Shown: positions 1-8,395, counted from the stretch's first letter. The stretch: 10,490 nt of DNA from Clostridia bacterium (GCA_017480265.1 JAFVAZ010000058.1:1-10490); one strand, 5' to 3'. The notes: a model not told the origin generated them from the sequence alone. Numbers and translations are program-made.

Positions 1-1
1 G

Positions 2-316
2 CTCTTCAAAAAAGAATACAAAAAGAATAATTACGTATTTACTCAGAAAGATGGACGACCGTACCAACCTAATTACGTTTCCATAGAATTTAAAAAAGTC
101 TTAGCAAAAAATAATTTTCCTAAAATGCGCTTCCATGATTTAAGACATAGTTGTGCAAGTATCTTATATGATAAAAATTGGCAACTAAAAGACATCCAAA
201 CATGGCTCGGCCATTCTAATATAGAAACTACCGGTAATATTTACACTCATATTTCTAAGTCCAGAAAAGAGATTCTTGCTAAAGATCTTGAAAATACTTT
301 TTCATTTACTCTTTGA
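2..316 (+). CDS. Tyrosine recombinase (phage/ICE-type integrase), C-terminal part, partial at window start
   Basis: This is the last 104 residues of a tyrosine recombinase; the frame is open from base 2 and continues off the left edge. Such enzymes cut and rejoin DNA through a 3'-phosphotyrosine to integrate or excise phages and conjugative elements. The catalytic domain's end is plain: the box HDLRHSCAS (start codon-like Met at 125 is internal, just before it) carries the second catalytic Arg and its His, then WLGHS supplies the third-box His, and the Tyr of GNIYTHIS is the expected nucleophile. About 17 residues follow it, a usual length. The 'TQKDGRPYQPNYVS..FKKVLAKN' stretch upstream is typical of Firmicutes phage/Tn916-like integrases. 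The gene points at the att junction I propose near 430-490, as integrase genes usually do. The N-terminal arm-binding and core-binding domains are outside the window, so the subfamily cannot be given. Confidence 0.
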   Translation, partial: LFKKEYKKNNYVFTQKDGRPYQPNYVSIEFKKVLAKNNFPKMRFHDLRHSCASILYDKNWQLKDIQTWLGHSNIETTGNIYTHISKSRKEILAKDLENTFSFTL

Positions 317-341
317 AAAACATCGAAACGTTTTATTGACC

Positions 342-363
342 AAATGTTAGAAAAATGTTAGAA
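342..363. repeat. 11-bp direct tandem repeat, two copies
   Basis: Two abutting copies of aaatgttagaa (342-352 and 353-363) lie 25 bp past the integrase stop codon. Short direct repeats next to a tyrosine integrase gene can be arm-type binding sites for the integrase N-terminal domain, but the copies are AT-rich and chance is possible. Confidence 0.4.
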
Positions 364-437
364 AAAACTAAATTTAGATTAAAAACTTAAAACTGCCTAA
401 ACACTATAAAACAAGCAACTATGCAGCTTGCAAGGGT

Positions 438-452
438 TTAACTAATAGTTAA
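438..452. other. 15-bp perfect palindrome, candidate recombinase core site at the element/chromosome junction
   Basis: Bases 438-444 (ttaacta) and 446-452 (tagttaa) are exact inverted repeats around a single A. The palindrome ends exactly where the open frame of the truncated SPOCS-like gene begins (its bounding TAA is 450-452). Tyrosine recombinases bind inverted arms flanking a crossover region, although the usual spacer is 6-8 bp rather than 1. The position is suggestive; no second att site is in the window to compare. Confidence 0.3.
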
Positions 453-1088
453 TTTTACAGCATCAAATACTTAATTACAACATATGTAAATCTGGAGCCA
501 GTACCATTTAATAAAGGCTTTTATTCTGTTGACATGACATTTTTCTTTGAAGTGAATTTAGAGGTGTTTTTATCTCCTACCTCTAGCTCTGTGAACGTAA
601 GTGGATTGTCTATATTTGATAAAAAGGTTATATTATTTGGAAGCGAAGCCAGCGTAAAGATATTTAACTCTATATCTAATACTAACAACATGGATTACAT
701 GAACTCTGCTTCTAAAAATTTGCCTAAAGCAACCGTACAAGTAGCTCAACCGATAGGCCTAGATGCAAAGCTCCGCAATAGCAGCCAACAAATCGGAGAG
801 AATATTTATCCTATCCCGAATTGGATAAACCAGCGATATGGCGGAGAAATATTGACGCAAAATATAGGCAATACGGTATTAGTTACGATAGGGATTTTCA
901 CAGTAGTACAGATAGAGAGGAACGTGCAGATACTCGTCCCAACGTATGATTTTACACTGCCAGAAAAAGAATGCGTGACTACTACAGATGACCCTTGCGA
1001 GCTATTTGATAAGCTAGAATTCCCTACAGAAGAATTCTTTCCGCCTAGAGTGACGGACCTGAATACTGAAACAAACGAAAGCTATTAA
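453..1088 (+). pseudogene. 5'-truncated SPOCS/DUF3794-like protein gene, probably interrupted by the upstream integrated element
   Basis: The frame is open for 211 codons from 453, directly after an in-frame TAA. Its only ATG early on is at 534 and has no ribosome binding site at a sensible distance. Protein-like sequence starts before that ATG: residues from about 477 read TTYVNLEPVPFNKGFYSVDMTF and run smoothly into FFFEVNLEVF. The phrases FDKKVILFGSEASVKIF, VTIGIFTVVQIERNVQILVP and YDFTLPEKEC-x6-DPCELFDKLEFPTEEFFPP resemble, from memory, hypothetical proteins of Clostridia related to the SPOCS/DUF3794 group linked to spore coat or spore assembly; I could not verify this. Those proteins have an N-terminal part that is missing here. 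There are no frameshifts or stops in the remaining part, so truncation is recent or the gene can be restored by excision. The family assignment is moderate, the absence of a start is firm. Confidence 0.62.
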
Positions 1089-1115
1089 TATAGCTGAAAT
1101 TTCCGGGATATACAG

Positions 1116-1173
1116 AAAAAGCAAAGAATCGGTGACAGCCTACAGTTGTGCTCCCCGATCTTGCTTTTTTTAT
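1116..1173. terminator. Bidirectional rho-independent terminator between convergent genes
   Basis: The left arm 1116-1132 (aaaaagcaaagaatcgg) pairs with 1155-1169 (ccgatcttgcttttt), leaving two bulged A residues. It is followed on the + strand by a run of seven T, and on the - strand by the five T complementary to 1116-1120. It sits 28 bp past the stop of the truncated gene and just past the ruvX stop, so it can end transcription from both sides. Confidence 0.85.
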
Positions 1174-1180
1174 TTGTTAT

Positions 1181-1597
1181 TTAAGATGATCTCTTAGAAT
1201 CAAGGTAGCTTTGCAATATGATTGTTGCAGCTACGCTGTCTATCACATGTTTTCTTTTTTCTCCATATATAGCAGAGGCATTCAAATAGTTAGATGCCTC
1301 CAGTGTGGTACCGCGCTCATCTTGGAAGCTAACCTCCACTCCACTTTTTTTGCAGAGTATCTCGGCAAAATGATAAGATTTTTGAGCGCTTTCTCCCTCG
1401 GAGCCATCCATATTCTTTGGTACGCCCAATACGATTTTCTTGACGTTGTGCTTAGCGACTATATCGATAATCTTCTGCAATAGTAAGTCTCTATCGGCTT
1501 CATAAATTGTACCCAAAGGAGAAGCCAAAAATTCGGTATTATCGGAGATAGCCACACCTGTACGGACGTCGCCCAAATCTATGGCCAAGATCTTCAT
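1181..1597 (-). CDS. ruvX: YqgF/RuvX family, putative Holliday junction resolvase / pre-16S rRNA nuclease
   Basis: This is a 138-residue protein of the RNase H-like YqgF/RuvX family, the usual length. The family is essential in many bacteria; E. coli YqgF acts in maturation of the 16S rRNA 5' end, and Holliday junction resolution has also been proposed. The N-terminal metal-binding motif IDLGDVRTGVAISD (Asp7) opens the fold, VLGVPKNMDGSEG (about 57-69) is the conserved middle strand and loop, FQDERGTT (91-98, with Asp93/Glu94) and the late HVIDSVAA (Asp120) supply the other acidic residues. The start is set by an AAGGAGG complement at 1603-1609, 5 bp from the ATG. It lies 44 bp downstream of valS on the same strand with no terminator seen between, so co-transcription with valS is likely. 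It ends at the terminator at 1116-1173. Confidence 0.95.
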   Translation of the reverse strand: MKILAIDLGDVRTGVAISDNTEFLASPLGTIYEADRDLLLQKIIDIVAKHNVKKIVLGVPKNMDGSEGESAQKSYHFAEILCKKSGVEVSFQDERGTTLEASNYLNASAIYGEKRKHVIDSVAATIILQSYLDSKRSS

Positions 1598-1641
1598 ATT
1601 TGCCTCCTTTTTATAGATTGTACCAGAGTCGCCCCTTATGG

Positions 1642-4275
1642 TTACTTCAGTTTATCAATCTCCATGCTCAAATTTTCTAGCTTCTTTTTCATGTCGTCAC
1701 GGGTTTGCTTTACTTTCTCTACTACCGAACTTGGTGCTTTATTTAGGAAGTTAGCGTTCGCAAGTTTAGATTCTGCTAAGTCATACTCCTTCTGCACATG
1801 GCCGTATGCTTTTTGCAGTTTGGTCCGCTCCTCTTCTTTGTCAAGCAATTCTGCGCTGGGGATAAAGACCTTCGCATCAGTAGTTACTATTGTGATCACA
1901 TCATCAGGCAGTCGAGCACCAGATTGCACTAGCTCAATTGGACTGCTGTTGGATAGTCTTTCGATAAATATTGACGTCGATGCAAATATTTCAGGGTGTT
2001 CGGTTTCTATATACATTTTTATCTTTTTAGACATTGGCGCATTCATTTCAGCGCGCTTATTACGGATAGCTTTTATCGCTTTGATTATCATTTCGAATTT
2101 TTCGCTTTCTTCCGCAAAGTCAGCAAACTTTTGCTCATGCTCCGGATATTTGGCGATGATCAGAGCCGTGGTATGGGGAAATGTCTGCCAGATCTCTTCT
2201 GTGATAAAAGGCATAAAAGGGTGCAAAAGCTTCAAGATCTGCTGCAGGACAAATATCAACATACTCCTGGTGGCATCGGCCACTTTGCTTTGCTTGTCTT
2301 GCGCCAGACGGATCTTCGCTAGTTCTATATACCAGTCGCAAAAATCATCCCAAATAAAATCGTAAATCTTTTGTGCCGCTAGTCCTAGCTCAAATTTATC
2401 TATGTTACCTGTGACTTCTTGCGTCACTTTATTTAGCTTTGATAGGATCCATTTATCCTCGATTTGCAAATTTTCTGGCAAATCCGGATTTACCGAAAAA
2501 CTATCTGCCTTCATATGGATAAACCTAGCTGCATTAAAGATCTTATTTGCAAAATTTCTACTAGCCATCAATTTCTCCTCAGAGAAGCGAAGGTCATTCC
2601 CCGGGCTATTGCCTGTAGCTAAAGTAAACCTGAGCGCATCGGCTCCATATTCTTCGATGATTTCGATTGGATCTATACCGTTACCAAGCGATTTAGACAT
2701 TTTTCTGCCTTGCGCGTCGCGCACCAAGCCATGGATCAGTACATTCTTAAACGGAATCTGCCCCGTATGCTCAAGCCCCGAGAAAATCATCCTGACTACC
2801 CAAAAGAATATAATATCGTACCCGGTAACCAACGTGTCTGTAGGATAAAACTGCTCAAGGTCTTCTGTGTCATCCGGCCAACCAAATACAGAAAATGGCC
2901 ACAATGCGGCGGAAAACCAGGTGTCTAGCGTGTTTTCGTCTTGCGATATTTCTGTGCTATGGCATTTGCTGCAAGAAGTAACCTCTTCACCCGAAACCAT
3001 AGTGTTCCCGCACTCTGCGCAATAATAAGCCGGGATCCTGTGACCCCACCAAAGTTGCCTGGATATGCACCAATCTTTGATATTGTATAGCCAGTTAAAG
3101 TATATTTTCTCAAATCTTGATGGAATAAACCGTACTTCGCCTTCTTGGACGCATTTGATGGCAGGCTGCGCTAGGTCGTGCATTTTCACGAACCATTGCT
3201 CTGAAACCATAGGTTCGATAGTTTCTCCGCAACGGTAGCAAGTACCTACGTTGTGGTGAATATCTTCGACTTTGGCAATCAAACCTAAAGCCTTCAAATC
3301 TTTTACGATTCTTTTCCTTGCTTCATACCGGTCTAAGCCCTTATAGACACCTGCATTTTCATTCATAGTCCCGTCTTCGTTCATTACGCATATGATAGGT
3401 AATTTGTGCCGAAGACCTACTTCAAAATCATTTGGGTCATGCGCCGGAGTGATCTTGACTGCACCTGTCCCAAAGTCTGGCTCCACATAATCATCCCCGA
3501 CAATTGTAATAGACCGCCCCATTAATGGCAAAATAGCCGTTTTGCCTATAAGGTGCCGATATCTCTGATCTGTAGGGTTTACTGCTATGGCTGTATCCCC
3601 CAATAGCGTCTCGGGTCTTGTTGTAGCAATCTCGATATAGTCTTCGCTATTTTCTAGAGGATACTTTATATACCAGAAGTGACCAGCTTTTTCATTGAAG
3701 TCTACTTCTGCATCTGAGATAGATGTTTTGCACTTAGTACACCAGTTTATTATTCTTTCTCCCTTGTAGAGGAGGCCCTTTTCATACAATCGCACAAAAA
3801 CTTCATTGACGGCTTTTGTGCACATCTGATCCATCGTAAATCTCTCCCGAGACCAATCACAAGAAGCACCTAATTTTTTTATCTGGTCGGTTATTATATT
3901 GCCGTAGTTCTCCTTCCACTCAAAAGCTTTTTTTAAAAATCCTTCCCTCCCCAATTGCTCCTTGGAGAGACCCTCTTCTTTAAGCTTAGCTACAACCTTA
4001 GCTTCAGTTGCTATCGCTGCGTGGTCTACCCCAGGCACCCAAAGAGTATTATAACCTTGCATTCTTTTAAAGCGGATCAAAATATCTTGCAGCGTCTGAT
4101 CTAATGCATGCCCCATATGAAGTTTACCTGTTACATTAGGTGGCGGCATTACTATAGAATAAGGCTTTTTGGATTTATCTGCTTTAGTACGGAAATAGCC
4201 TCCATCTAGCCAAAATTTGTAGATCTTATCTTCTACTGCTTTATGATCATATGCCTTCGCGATTTGCTTATCCAT
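1642..4275 (-). CDS. valS: Valyl-tRNA synthetase
   Basis: An 877-residue class Ia aminoacyl-tRNA synthetase, the normal size for ValRS; it charges tRNA-Val in the cytoplasm and hydrolyses mischarged Thr-tRNA. PPPNVTGKLHMGH (about 44-56) is the HIGH motif, KMSKS is at 525-529, and ATTRPETLLGDTA (217-229) marks the CP1 editing domain. DWSRERFTMD (140-149) is characteristic of ValRS. Cysteine pairs CTKC (179-182), CYRC (346-349) and CAEC...CSKC (419-422, 435-438) look like zinc knuckles. DDFCDWYIELAKIRL lies in the anticodon-binding domain, and the last 65 residues form the ValRS C-terminal coiled coil. The frame stays open upstream to 4575, but the first 100 codons of that extension run antisense through rnpB; the start at 4275 has an AGGAGG site and begins with the conserved MDKQIAKAYD. 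Transcription starts near 4306; ruvX follows. Confidence 0.98.
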   Translation of the reverse strand: MDKQIAKAYDHKAVEDKIYKFWLDGGYFRTKADKSKKPYSIVMPPPNVTGKLHMGHALDQTLQDILIRFKRMQGYNTLWVPGVDHAAIATEAKVVAKLKEEGLSKEQLGREGFLKKAFEWKENYGNIITDQIKKLGASCDWSRERFTMDQMCTKAVNEVFVRLYEKGLLYKGERIINWCTKCKTSISDAEVDFNEKAGHFWYIKYPLENSEDYIEIATTRPETLLGDTAIAVNPTDQRYRHLIGKTAILPLMGRSITIVGDDYVEPDFGTGAVKITPAHDPNDFEVGLRHKLPIICVMNEDGTMNENAGVYKGLDRYEARKRIVKDLKALGLIAKVEDIHHNVGTCYRCGETIEPMVSEQWFVKMHDLAQPAIKCVQEGEVRFIPSRFEKIYFNWLYNIKDWCISRQLWWGHRIPAYYCAECGNTMVSGEEVTSCSKCHSTEISQDENTLDTWFSAALWPFSVFGWPDDTEDLEQFYPTDTLVTGYDIIFFWVVRMIFSGLEHTGQIPFKNVLIHGLVRDAQGRKMSKSLGNGIDPIEIIEEYGADALRFTLATGNSPGNDLRFSEEKLMASRNFANKIFNAARFIHMKADSFSVNPDLPENLQIEDKWILSKLNKVTQEVTGNIDKFELGLAAQKIYDFIWDDFCDWYIELAKIRLAQDKQSKVADATRSMLIFVLQQILKLLHPFMPFITEEIWQTFPHTTALIIAKYPEHEQKFADFAEESEKFEMIIKAIKAIRNKRAEMNAPMSKKIKMYIETEHPEIFASTSIFIERLSNSSPIELVQSGARLPDDVITIVTTDAKVFIPSAELLDKEEERTKLQKAYGHVQKEYDLAESKLANANFLNKAPSSVVEKVKQTRDDMKKKLENLSMEIDKLK

Positions 4276-4285
4276 TATATTTAAA

Positions 4286-4291
4286 CCTCCT
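4286..4291 (-). promoter_or_regulatory. valS ribosome binding site (decides the start)
   Basis: The - strand reads AGGAGG here, 10 bp before the ATG at 4275. This places the valS start about 300 bp inside the longest open frame. Confidence 0.85.
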
Positions 4292-4312
4292 ATTTTTATA
4301 TATCTACAATTT

Positions 4313-4341
4313 ATTATATCATCTTTACAATGCGATATCAA
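4313..4341 (-). promoter_or_regulatory. valS-ruvX promoter, sigma-A type
   Basis: On the - strand, -35 TTGATA (4336-4341) and a perfect -10 TATAAT (4313-4318) are separated by 17 bp. Transcription would start around 4306, giving a leader of about 30 nt before the valS ATG. That is far too short for a T-box riboswitch. Confidence 0.75.
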
Positions 4342-4356
4342 ATGAGAAAAAAAGGG

Positions 4357-4385
4357 TTGACAAATTTCGATTATAAATATAAAAT
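4357..4385 (+). promoter_or_regulatory. rnpB promoter, sigma-A type
   Basis: A perfect -35 TTGACA (4357-4362) and -10 TAAAAT (4380-4385) are spaced 17 bp apart. Start of transcription 7-8 bp downstream falls at about 4392-4393, exactly where the P1 helix of the RNase P RNA begins. The -35 box is 15 bp from the valS -35 box on the other strand. Confidence 0.85.
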
Positions 4386-4392
4386 AGATATA

Positions 4393-4748
4393 GTGAGTAA
4401 ATTGAGTAGTCGCAGGTGCATGACCGAAAGGTCGCACGTGAGGAAAGTCCGAGCTCCACAGGGCAGGATAACGGCTAACAGCCGCCGGAGGCAACTCTAG
4501 GGAAAGTGCAACAGAAATATACCGCCAAAAAATTTTTACTTTTGGTAAGGGTGGAAAGGCGAGGTAAGAGCTCACCAGATGTATAGGTAACTACACATCT
4601 CTGTAAACCCTATCCGGAGCAACACCGCACTGAGGCTTTTTTAACGTTTGCCCGACGTGCCTCGAGAAGGTGGCACTGAGCTAAATGGTAACATTTAGCC
4701 AAGATAGATGACTATTTGCAACAGAACTCGGCTTACAGATTTAGTCAC
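4393..4748 (+). ncRNA. rnpB: RNase P RNA, bacterial type A
   Basis: The catalytic RNA of ribonuclease P removes 5' leaders from tRNA precursors. The hallmark 5' core GAGGAAAGTCCGAGCTCC (about 4440-4457) followed by ACAGGGCAG is present, as are GTGCAACAGAAATATACCGCC, GGTAAGGGTGGAAAGGCGAGGTAAGAG in pieces around 4553-4571, AACCCTATCCGGAGCAA, and the 3' core AAGATAGATGACTA...ACAGAACTCGGCTTA (about 4700-4736). The ends are set by P1: 4393-4402 pairs with 4739-4748 with one mismatch. P3 has a GNRA loop (gaccGAAAggtc). The arrangement follows the E. coli-like (type A) consensus rather than the Bacillus type B. The loop segment GAAGGTGGCAC (about 4667-4677) contains the GGU expected to pair with the tRNA CCA end, in line with the CCA encoded in the tRNA-Val gene of this window. 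Length is about 356 nt. Confidence 0.96.
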
Positions 4749-4765
4749 TTGTTTAAATTTACTAT

Positions 4766-4830
4766 GTATTTATCGCAATAAGTAAACTCCTTTCTAATTT
4801 GACTTATAGATGATAAATACTTAATCATCT
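4766..4830. repeat. Overlapping inverted repeats between rnpB and its terminator
   Basis: 4766-4774 (gtatttatc) pairs with 4812-4820 (gataaatac), with an inner 6-bp pairing of 4778-4783 and 4802-4807. A second hairpin, 4808-4814 (agatgat) with 4824-4830 (atcatct), uses part of the same bases, so the two exclude each other. No gene is seen in this stretch; function is unknown and AT-rich chance is possible. Confidence 0.4.
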
Positions 4831-4842
4831 CCTTTTAAAGTT

Positions 4843-4886
4843 AAAGCACTCTTAAGAATACAATTTGTATCTTTAGAGTGCTTTTT
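4843..4886. terminator. Rho-independent terminator of rnpB, probably also ending the prfB-hlyIII cluster
   Basis: aaagcactct...gaatac (4844-4861) pairs with gtatctttagagtgcttt (4867-4884) around a short AT loop, with a TTTTT run on the + strand. It ends rnpB transcripts about 95 nt past the mature 3' end. On the - strand the T tract is interrupted (tttaacttttaaaa), so termination from that side would be weaker. Confidence 0.85.
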
Positions 4887-4922
4887 CTTGCTTTCGCCTT
4901 TGCATAATTGGTATACAGTGCG

Positions 4923-5618
4923 CTATACAGCTAGCCGAATGAAATCGAAGATCATGAAAAAGTGGCATATGCTCCCACATAGCACAAATATATGCCATAC
5001 TGCATGCATATACTTCACTTTTTTTCCTGCGGCATATATGGCTGCGCCTACGGTATAGAAGATCCCTCCCAAAAATAAAAACAGCAGCTGGCGTTGGTTC
5101 ACTACGTTTAATAAAGGCTTTATTGCAAAAATTATCGCCCAGCCCATAGCTACGTAGCATATCATCGATAGTTTGGAGAACTTTTTTATATCAATCGCAT
5201 TGAAAACAATCCCTACAATGGCGCAAATCCATACTATAGAAAATAAAATCCACCCCACGGGGCCCTCTAACATAAGCAGGCAAATGGGAGTATACGTTCC
5301 TGAGATCAAGATAAAAATAGAACAGTGGTCTAATATCCTGAAAACTTTCTTTGCTTTATTTACGCCAAGTGCATGATACATCGTAGAGAAAATATAGAGC
5401 AAAAACAAAGTCGCAGAATATATAGACACACACACTATGGTTTTTGCCTTAAATGAAGACGATAAAATCAACAGCACTATAGCTGCTATTGATAATATCG
5501 CCCCGATCCCATGGAAGATCGCGCTTAAGATTTCTTCGAACGTAGAGTAGATCGGTAAATTTAGATTTTTTCTTTTTTCTAAAATAGATGTCTTTATTTT
5601 CCTGATATTTGTTTTCAT
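4923..5618 (-). CDS. Hemolysin III / PAQR-family (YqfA-like) integral membrane protein
   Basis: A 231-residue polytopic membrane protein of the HlyIII/PAQR family, the expected length with about seven hydrophobic segments. The family motifs are in order: EE..SAIFHGIGA (28-40), STMYH (78-82), RILDHCSIFILISGTYTPI (94-111) and HAVWHIFVLCGSICHFF (205-221). Ser78, His82, Asp97, His205 and His209 correspond to the conserved S-x3-H, D and H-x3-H residues that bind zinc in PAQR receptors and are thought to give hydrolase activity. The bacterial proteins are named after a Bacillus cereus cytolysin, but most are not shown to be toxins; membrane or lipid homeostasis is likelier. An upstream in-frame GTG (5625-5627) lies within the ribosome binding site, so I place the start at the ATG 5616-5618. 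It lies 27 bp after folD and is probably the last gene of the operon. Confidence 0.93.
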   Translation of the reverse strand: MKTNIRKIKTSILEKRKNLNLPIYSTFEEILSAIFHGIGAILSIAAIVLLILSSSFKAKTIVCVSIYSATLFLLYIFSTMYHALGVNKAKKVFRILDHCSIFILISGTYTPICLLMLEGPVGWILFSIVWICAIVGIVFNAIDIKKFSKLSMICYVAMGWAIIFAIKPLLNVVNQRQLLFLFLGGIFYTVGAAIYAAGKKVKYMHAVWHIFVLCGSICHFFMIFDFIRLAV

Positions 5619-5623
5619 TAAAG

Positions 5624-5631
5624 TCACCTCT
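5624..5631 (-). promoter_or_regulatory. Ribosome binding site of the hemolysin III gene (decides the start)
   Basis: The - strand reads AGAGGTGA, complementary to the 16S rRNA tail, 5 bp before the ATG at 5618. An in-frame GTG inside this site is therefore part of the Shine-Dalgarno and not the start. Confidence 0.8.
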
Positions 5632-5645
5632 AATTACTTAAAAAC

Positions 5646-6515
5646 TCAGATTTCGTCGCTTTTTGATTGTGCTCCCGCAGCTTTTAGGGTGTTTTCCATT
5701 AGCATGGCGATCGTCATAGGCCCTACGCCACCAGGTACCGGTGTTATGAAAGACGCTACATCTTTAACGCTTTGAAAATCTACATCTCCGCATACTTTCC
5801 CATTGCTGTCGCGGTTTATTCCTACGTCAATTAATATAGCTCCCTCTTTGACCATATCTTTAGTGATGAAATTCCGCCTTCCTACTGCCGATACAATTAT
5901 ATCTGCTGTTTTACATATGTCATTTAAATTTCGAGTCTTGCTATGGCAAATAGTCACTGTGGCGTCTCTTTGCACCATCAGCATAGCCAAAGGCTTCCCC
6001 ACTATATTACTTCTATTTATTATCACACAGTGCTTGCCGGATAAATCTATATCTTCAAAATCCAAAAGCCGCATGATCCCTGCAGGAGTACACGGCAGCA
6101 AGGCCTCTTTGATACTACTATCAACAACAAATCTGCCTACATTTATATAGCTAAAGGCATCTACATCTTTATTTGGGGCAATATTTTCTATTATTTTTCT
6201 CTCGTTGAGCTGCTTTGGGAGAGGTAGCTGGACTAAAATCCCGTTAATTTCTGGATCTTCGTTTAAAATCTGGATCAAATCCAGGACCTTATCTTCCTTT
6301 ATATCTGGAGGAAAAGTAAAGATTCTGGAGTTTATCCCTATTTTTTCGCATATTTTTTTCTTATTAGAAACATATATTTCGGATGCTGCGTCGTCTCCTA
6401 CCTTTACTACGGCCAAAGTAATACTCTTGCCAGACTCTTTCAGTCGATCAATCTTTTCTTTTAATTGATCATAAAGATTTCTTGCAACATTTTTTCCATC
6501 AATTATATTTCCCAT
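5646..6515 (-). CDS. folD: Bifunctional methylenetetrahydrofolate dehydrogenase / methenyltetrahydrofolate cyclohydrolase
   Basis: A 289-residue cytoplasmic enzyme that interconverts 5,10-methylene-THF and 10-formyl-THF, using NADP, to supply C1 units for purines and formyl-Met-tRNA. The catalytic YVSNK (Tyr48, Lys52) sits in SEIYVSNKKK, the Gln of VQLPLP is at 96, KDVDAF (116-121) carries the active-site Asp, PCTPAG is at 141-146, the Rossmann nucleotide-binding signature NRSNIVGKPLA is at 167-177, and PVPGGVGPMT (259-268) closes the active site. All key residues are present and the length is usual. The start follows a GGAGGA site at 6519-6524 (close spacing, 3-4 bp). It lies 62 bp after typA, with a 9-bp inverted repeat but no clear terminator in between, and 27 bp before the hemolysin III gene. 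Confidence 0.98.
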   Translation of the reverse strand: MGNIIDGKNVARNLYDQLKEKIDRLKESGKSITLAVVKVGDDAASEIYVSNKKKICEKIGINSRIFTFPPDIKEDKVLDLIQILNEDPEINGILVQLPLPKQLNERKIIENIAPNKDVDAFSYINVGRFVVDSSIKEALLPCTPAGIMRLLDFEDIDLSGKHCVIINRSNIVGKPLAMLMVQRDATVTICHSKTRNLNDICKTADIIVSAVGRRNFITKDMVKEGAILIDVGINRDSNGKVCGDVDFQSVKDVASFITPVPGGVGPMTIAMLMENTLKAAGAQSKSDEI

Positions 6516-6526
6516 AGTTCCTCCAT

Positions 6527-6558
6527 GCTTTTTATAAAAATCTTATCCGATAAAAAGC
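6527..6558. repeat. 9-bp perfect inverted repeat in the typA-folD gap
   Basis: gctttttat (6527-6535) and ataaaaagc (6550-6558) can form a hairpin with a 14-nt loop, ending 2 bp before the folD ribosome binding site in the direction of transcription. It has no T tract on either strand, so it is not a standard terminator. It could act as an RNA processing or stabilising stem; this is inference. Confidence 0.45.
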
Positions 6559-6577
6559 CAAAACAATAAGCTAAATT

Positions 6578-8395
6578 TTAATTTTTATTCATAGCTTTAA
6601 CGCGCTGATTTTTTGTCAGGTAAATCTTTCTAAGCCTTATATTTTTAGGCGTGACTTCTACCAGCTCATCGTCAGCTATAAATTCCAGCGATTGCTCTAA
6701 GCTCATATCTGTATAAGGGGTTAGCTTAAGAGCATCATCGGAGCCAGACGCCCTTGTATTTGTTAAATGCTTTTTTTTGCATACATTTACTACGAGGTCT
6801 TCCTTCTTCGGGTTTGAGCCTACTATCATGCCTTCATATACCGGTGTGCCGGCTCCTATGAAGAGTTTGCCACGCTCTTGGGCGGCATATAGACCATAGG
6901 TGGTAGCTTCCCCGGTTTCAAAGGCTATCAAGGAGCCGTAATTCCTCTGCTGGACTTCTCCTTTATATGGCTCGTAGCCATCGAACACATGATTCATGAT
7001 TCCATTCCCGTTTGTATCTGTCAAAAATTCTGAGCGGTACCCCATCAAGCATCTGGCAGGGATCTTAAACTCCAAATGCGTCATGCCATCTCCCCGTGCA
7101 GACATATTCAAAAGCTCTGATTTCCTCGCACCTAATTTTTCCATAACTGCGCCGACGTAATTATCAGGCACTTCTATCATTAAAATTTCTATGGGCTCGT
7201 AGGTCTTCCCGTCAACCTTTTTTAGTATCACTTGCGGTCTTGAAACCTGGAACTCAAAATTTTCACGCCGCATTGTTTCTATTAAAATGGATAAATGAAG
7301 CTCTCCTCTGCCGGAAACTTTAAAAGTATCTGCCGAATCTGTCTCCTCTACCCGCATAGCTACATTGGTTTCTACTTCTTTAAAGAGTCTATCGCGGATA
7401 TTTCTAGAAGTTATGTATTTTCCATCTTGCCCCGCAAAAGGACTGTTATTCACCATAAATAGCATAGAAACCGTAGGTTCGTCAATCTTTATAAATGGCA
7501 ACGGCTCTACTTTTTCCGGCGCGCATACCGTCTCACCTATATTTAAATCTGCAATCCCGGAAACACATACGATATCCCCTAGGCTGGCTTCTTCGGCTTC
7601 TACTCTTTTTAGACCTTGATATTGATACAGCTTCGCTATTTTGACATTTTTAGTTGACCCATCCAGGCAGCACAAAACTGCATTTTGGCCGCTTTTCACG
7701 ATTCCTCTTTCGACCCTTCCCACGCCGATCCGTCCTACATATTCGTCATAGTCTATGTTGGAAAATAAGATCTGAAAAGGTCCGTGCAGGTCCCCTTGTG
7801 GAGGAGGAACCGCTTCGATTATTTTCTCAAAGAGAACTTCCATGTCGTTTTCTTTTTTATTATAGTCTAGCGTTGCATATCCTTCTTTGGCTGAAGCATA
7901 TATGATAGGGAACTCCAGTTGGCTTTCGTCAGCGCCCAGCTCTATAAATAAATCCAGCACCTCATCTACTACTTCTGCCGGTCTGGCGCCCGGTCTATCT
8001 ATCTTGTTTAAGACTACAATCGGCGTTTTGCCCAGAGCCAGAGCTTTTTTTAGTACAAATCTTGTCTGTGGCATGCAACCTTCAAATGCATCTACCAAGA
8101 GTAAAACCCCGTCCACCATCGTCAAAATACGCTCCACTTCTCCTCCAAAGTCCGCATGGCCTGGCGTATCTACTATGTTTATTTTTACATTTTTGTAGAT
8201 TATGGAAGTGTTCTTAGATAAGATCGTGATCCCCCTTTCTCTCTCTAGGTCGTTAGAATCCATAACGCGCTCCACTACCGCTTCGTTACTCCGGAAGATC
8301 CCGCTTTGCTTTAGCATTTTGTCAACCAACGTCGTTTTGCCATGGTCAACATGTGCAATGATTGCAATATTTCTTACATTTTCTCTTACATCCAT
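6578..8395 (-). CDS. typA: Ribosome-associated translational GTPase TypA/BipA
   Basis: A 605-residue member of the EF-G/LepA-like translational GTPases, at the normal length. It binds the 70S ribosome and assists 50S subunit assembly, mainly at low temperature or under stress. The G domain is complete: G1 AHVDHGKTT (14-22), G2 region ERERGITI (51-58), G3 DTPGH (76-80), G4 NKID (130-133), G5 SAK (168-170). Then follow domain II and an EF-G-like domain III (GRGELHLSILIETMRREN), the family's EPIE segment, and the TypA-specific C-terminal domain ending RLRKIYLTKNQRVKAMNKN. The ribosome binding site (AGGAGA, 8401-8406) and start lie inside the end of the upstream LURP-one-like gene, which overlaps typA by 10 bp, so the two are probably translationally coupled. 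folD follows. Confidence 0.98.
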   Translation of the reverse strand: MDVRENVRNIAIIAHVDHGKTTLVDKMLKQSGIFRSNEAVVERVMDSNDLERERGITILSKNTSIIYKNVKINIVDTPGHADFGGEVERILTMVDGVLLLVDAFEGCMPQTRFVLKKALALGKTPIVVLNKIDRPGARPAEVVDEVLDLFIELGADESQLEFPIIYASAKEGYATLDYNKKENDMEVLFEKIIEAVPPPQGDLHGPFQILFSNIDYDEYVGRIGVGRVERGIVKSGQNAVLCCLDGSTKNVKIAKLYQYQGLKRVEAEEASLGDIVCVSGIADLNIGETVCAPEKVEPLPFIKIDEPTVSMLFMVNNSPFAGQDGKYITSRNIRDRLFKEVETNVAMRVEETDSADTFKVSGRGELHLSILIETMRRENFEFQVSRPQVILKKVDGKTYEPIEILMIEVPDNYVGAVMEKLGARKSELLNMSARGDGMTHLEFKIPARCLMGYRSEFLTDTNGNGIMNHVFDGYEPYKGEVQQRNYGSLIAFETGEATTYGLYAAQERGKLFIGAGTPVYEGMIVGSNPKKEDLVVNVCKKKHLTNTRASGSDDALKLTPYTDMSLEQSLEFIADDELVEVTPKNIRLRKIYLTKNQRVKAMNKN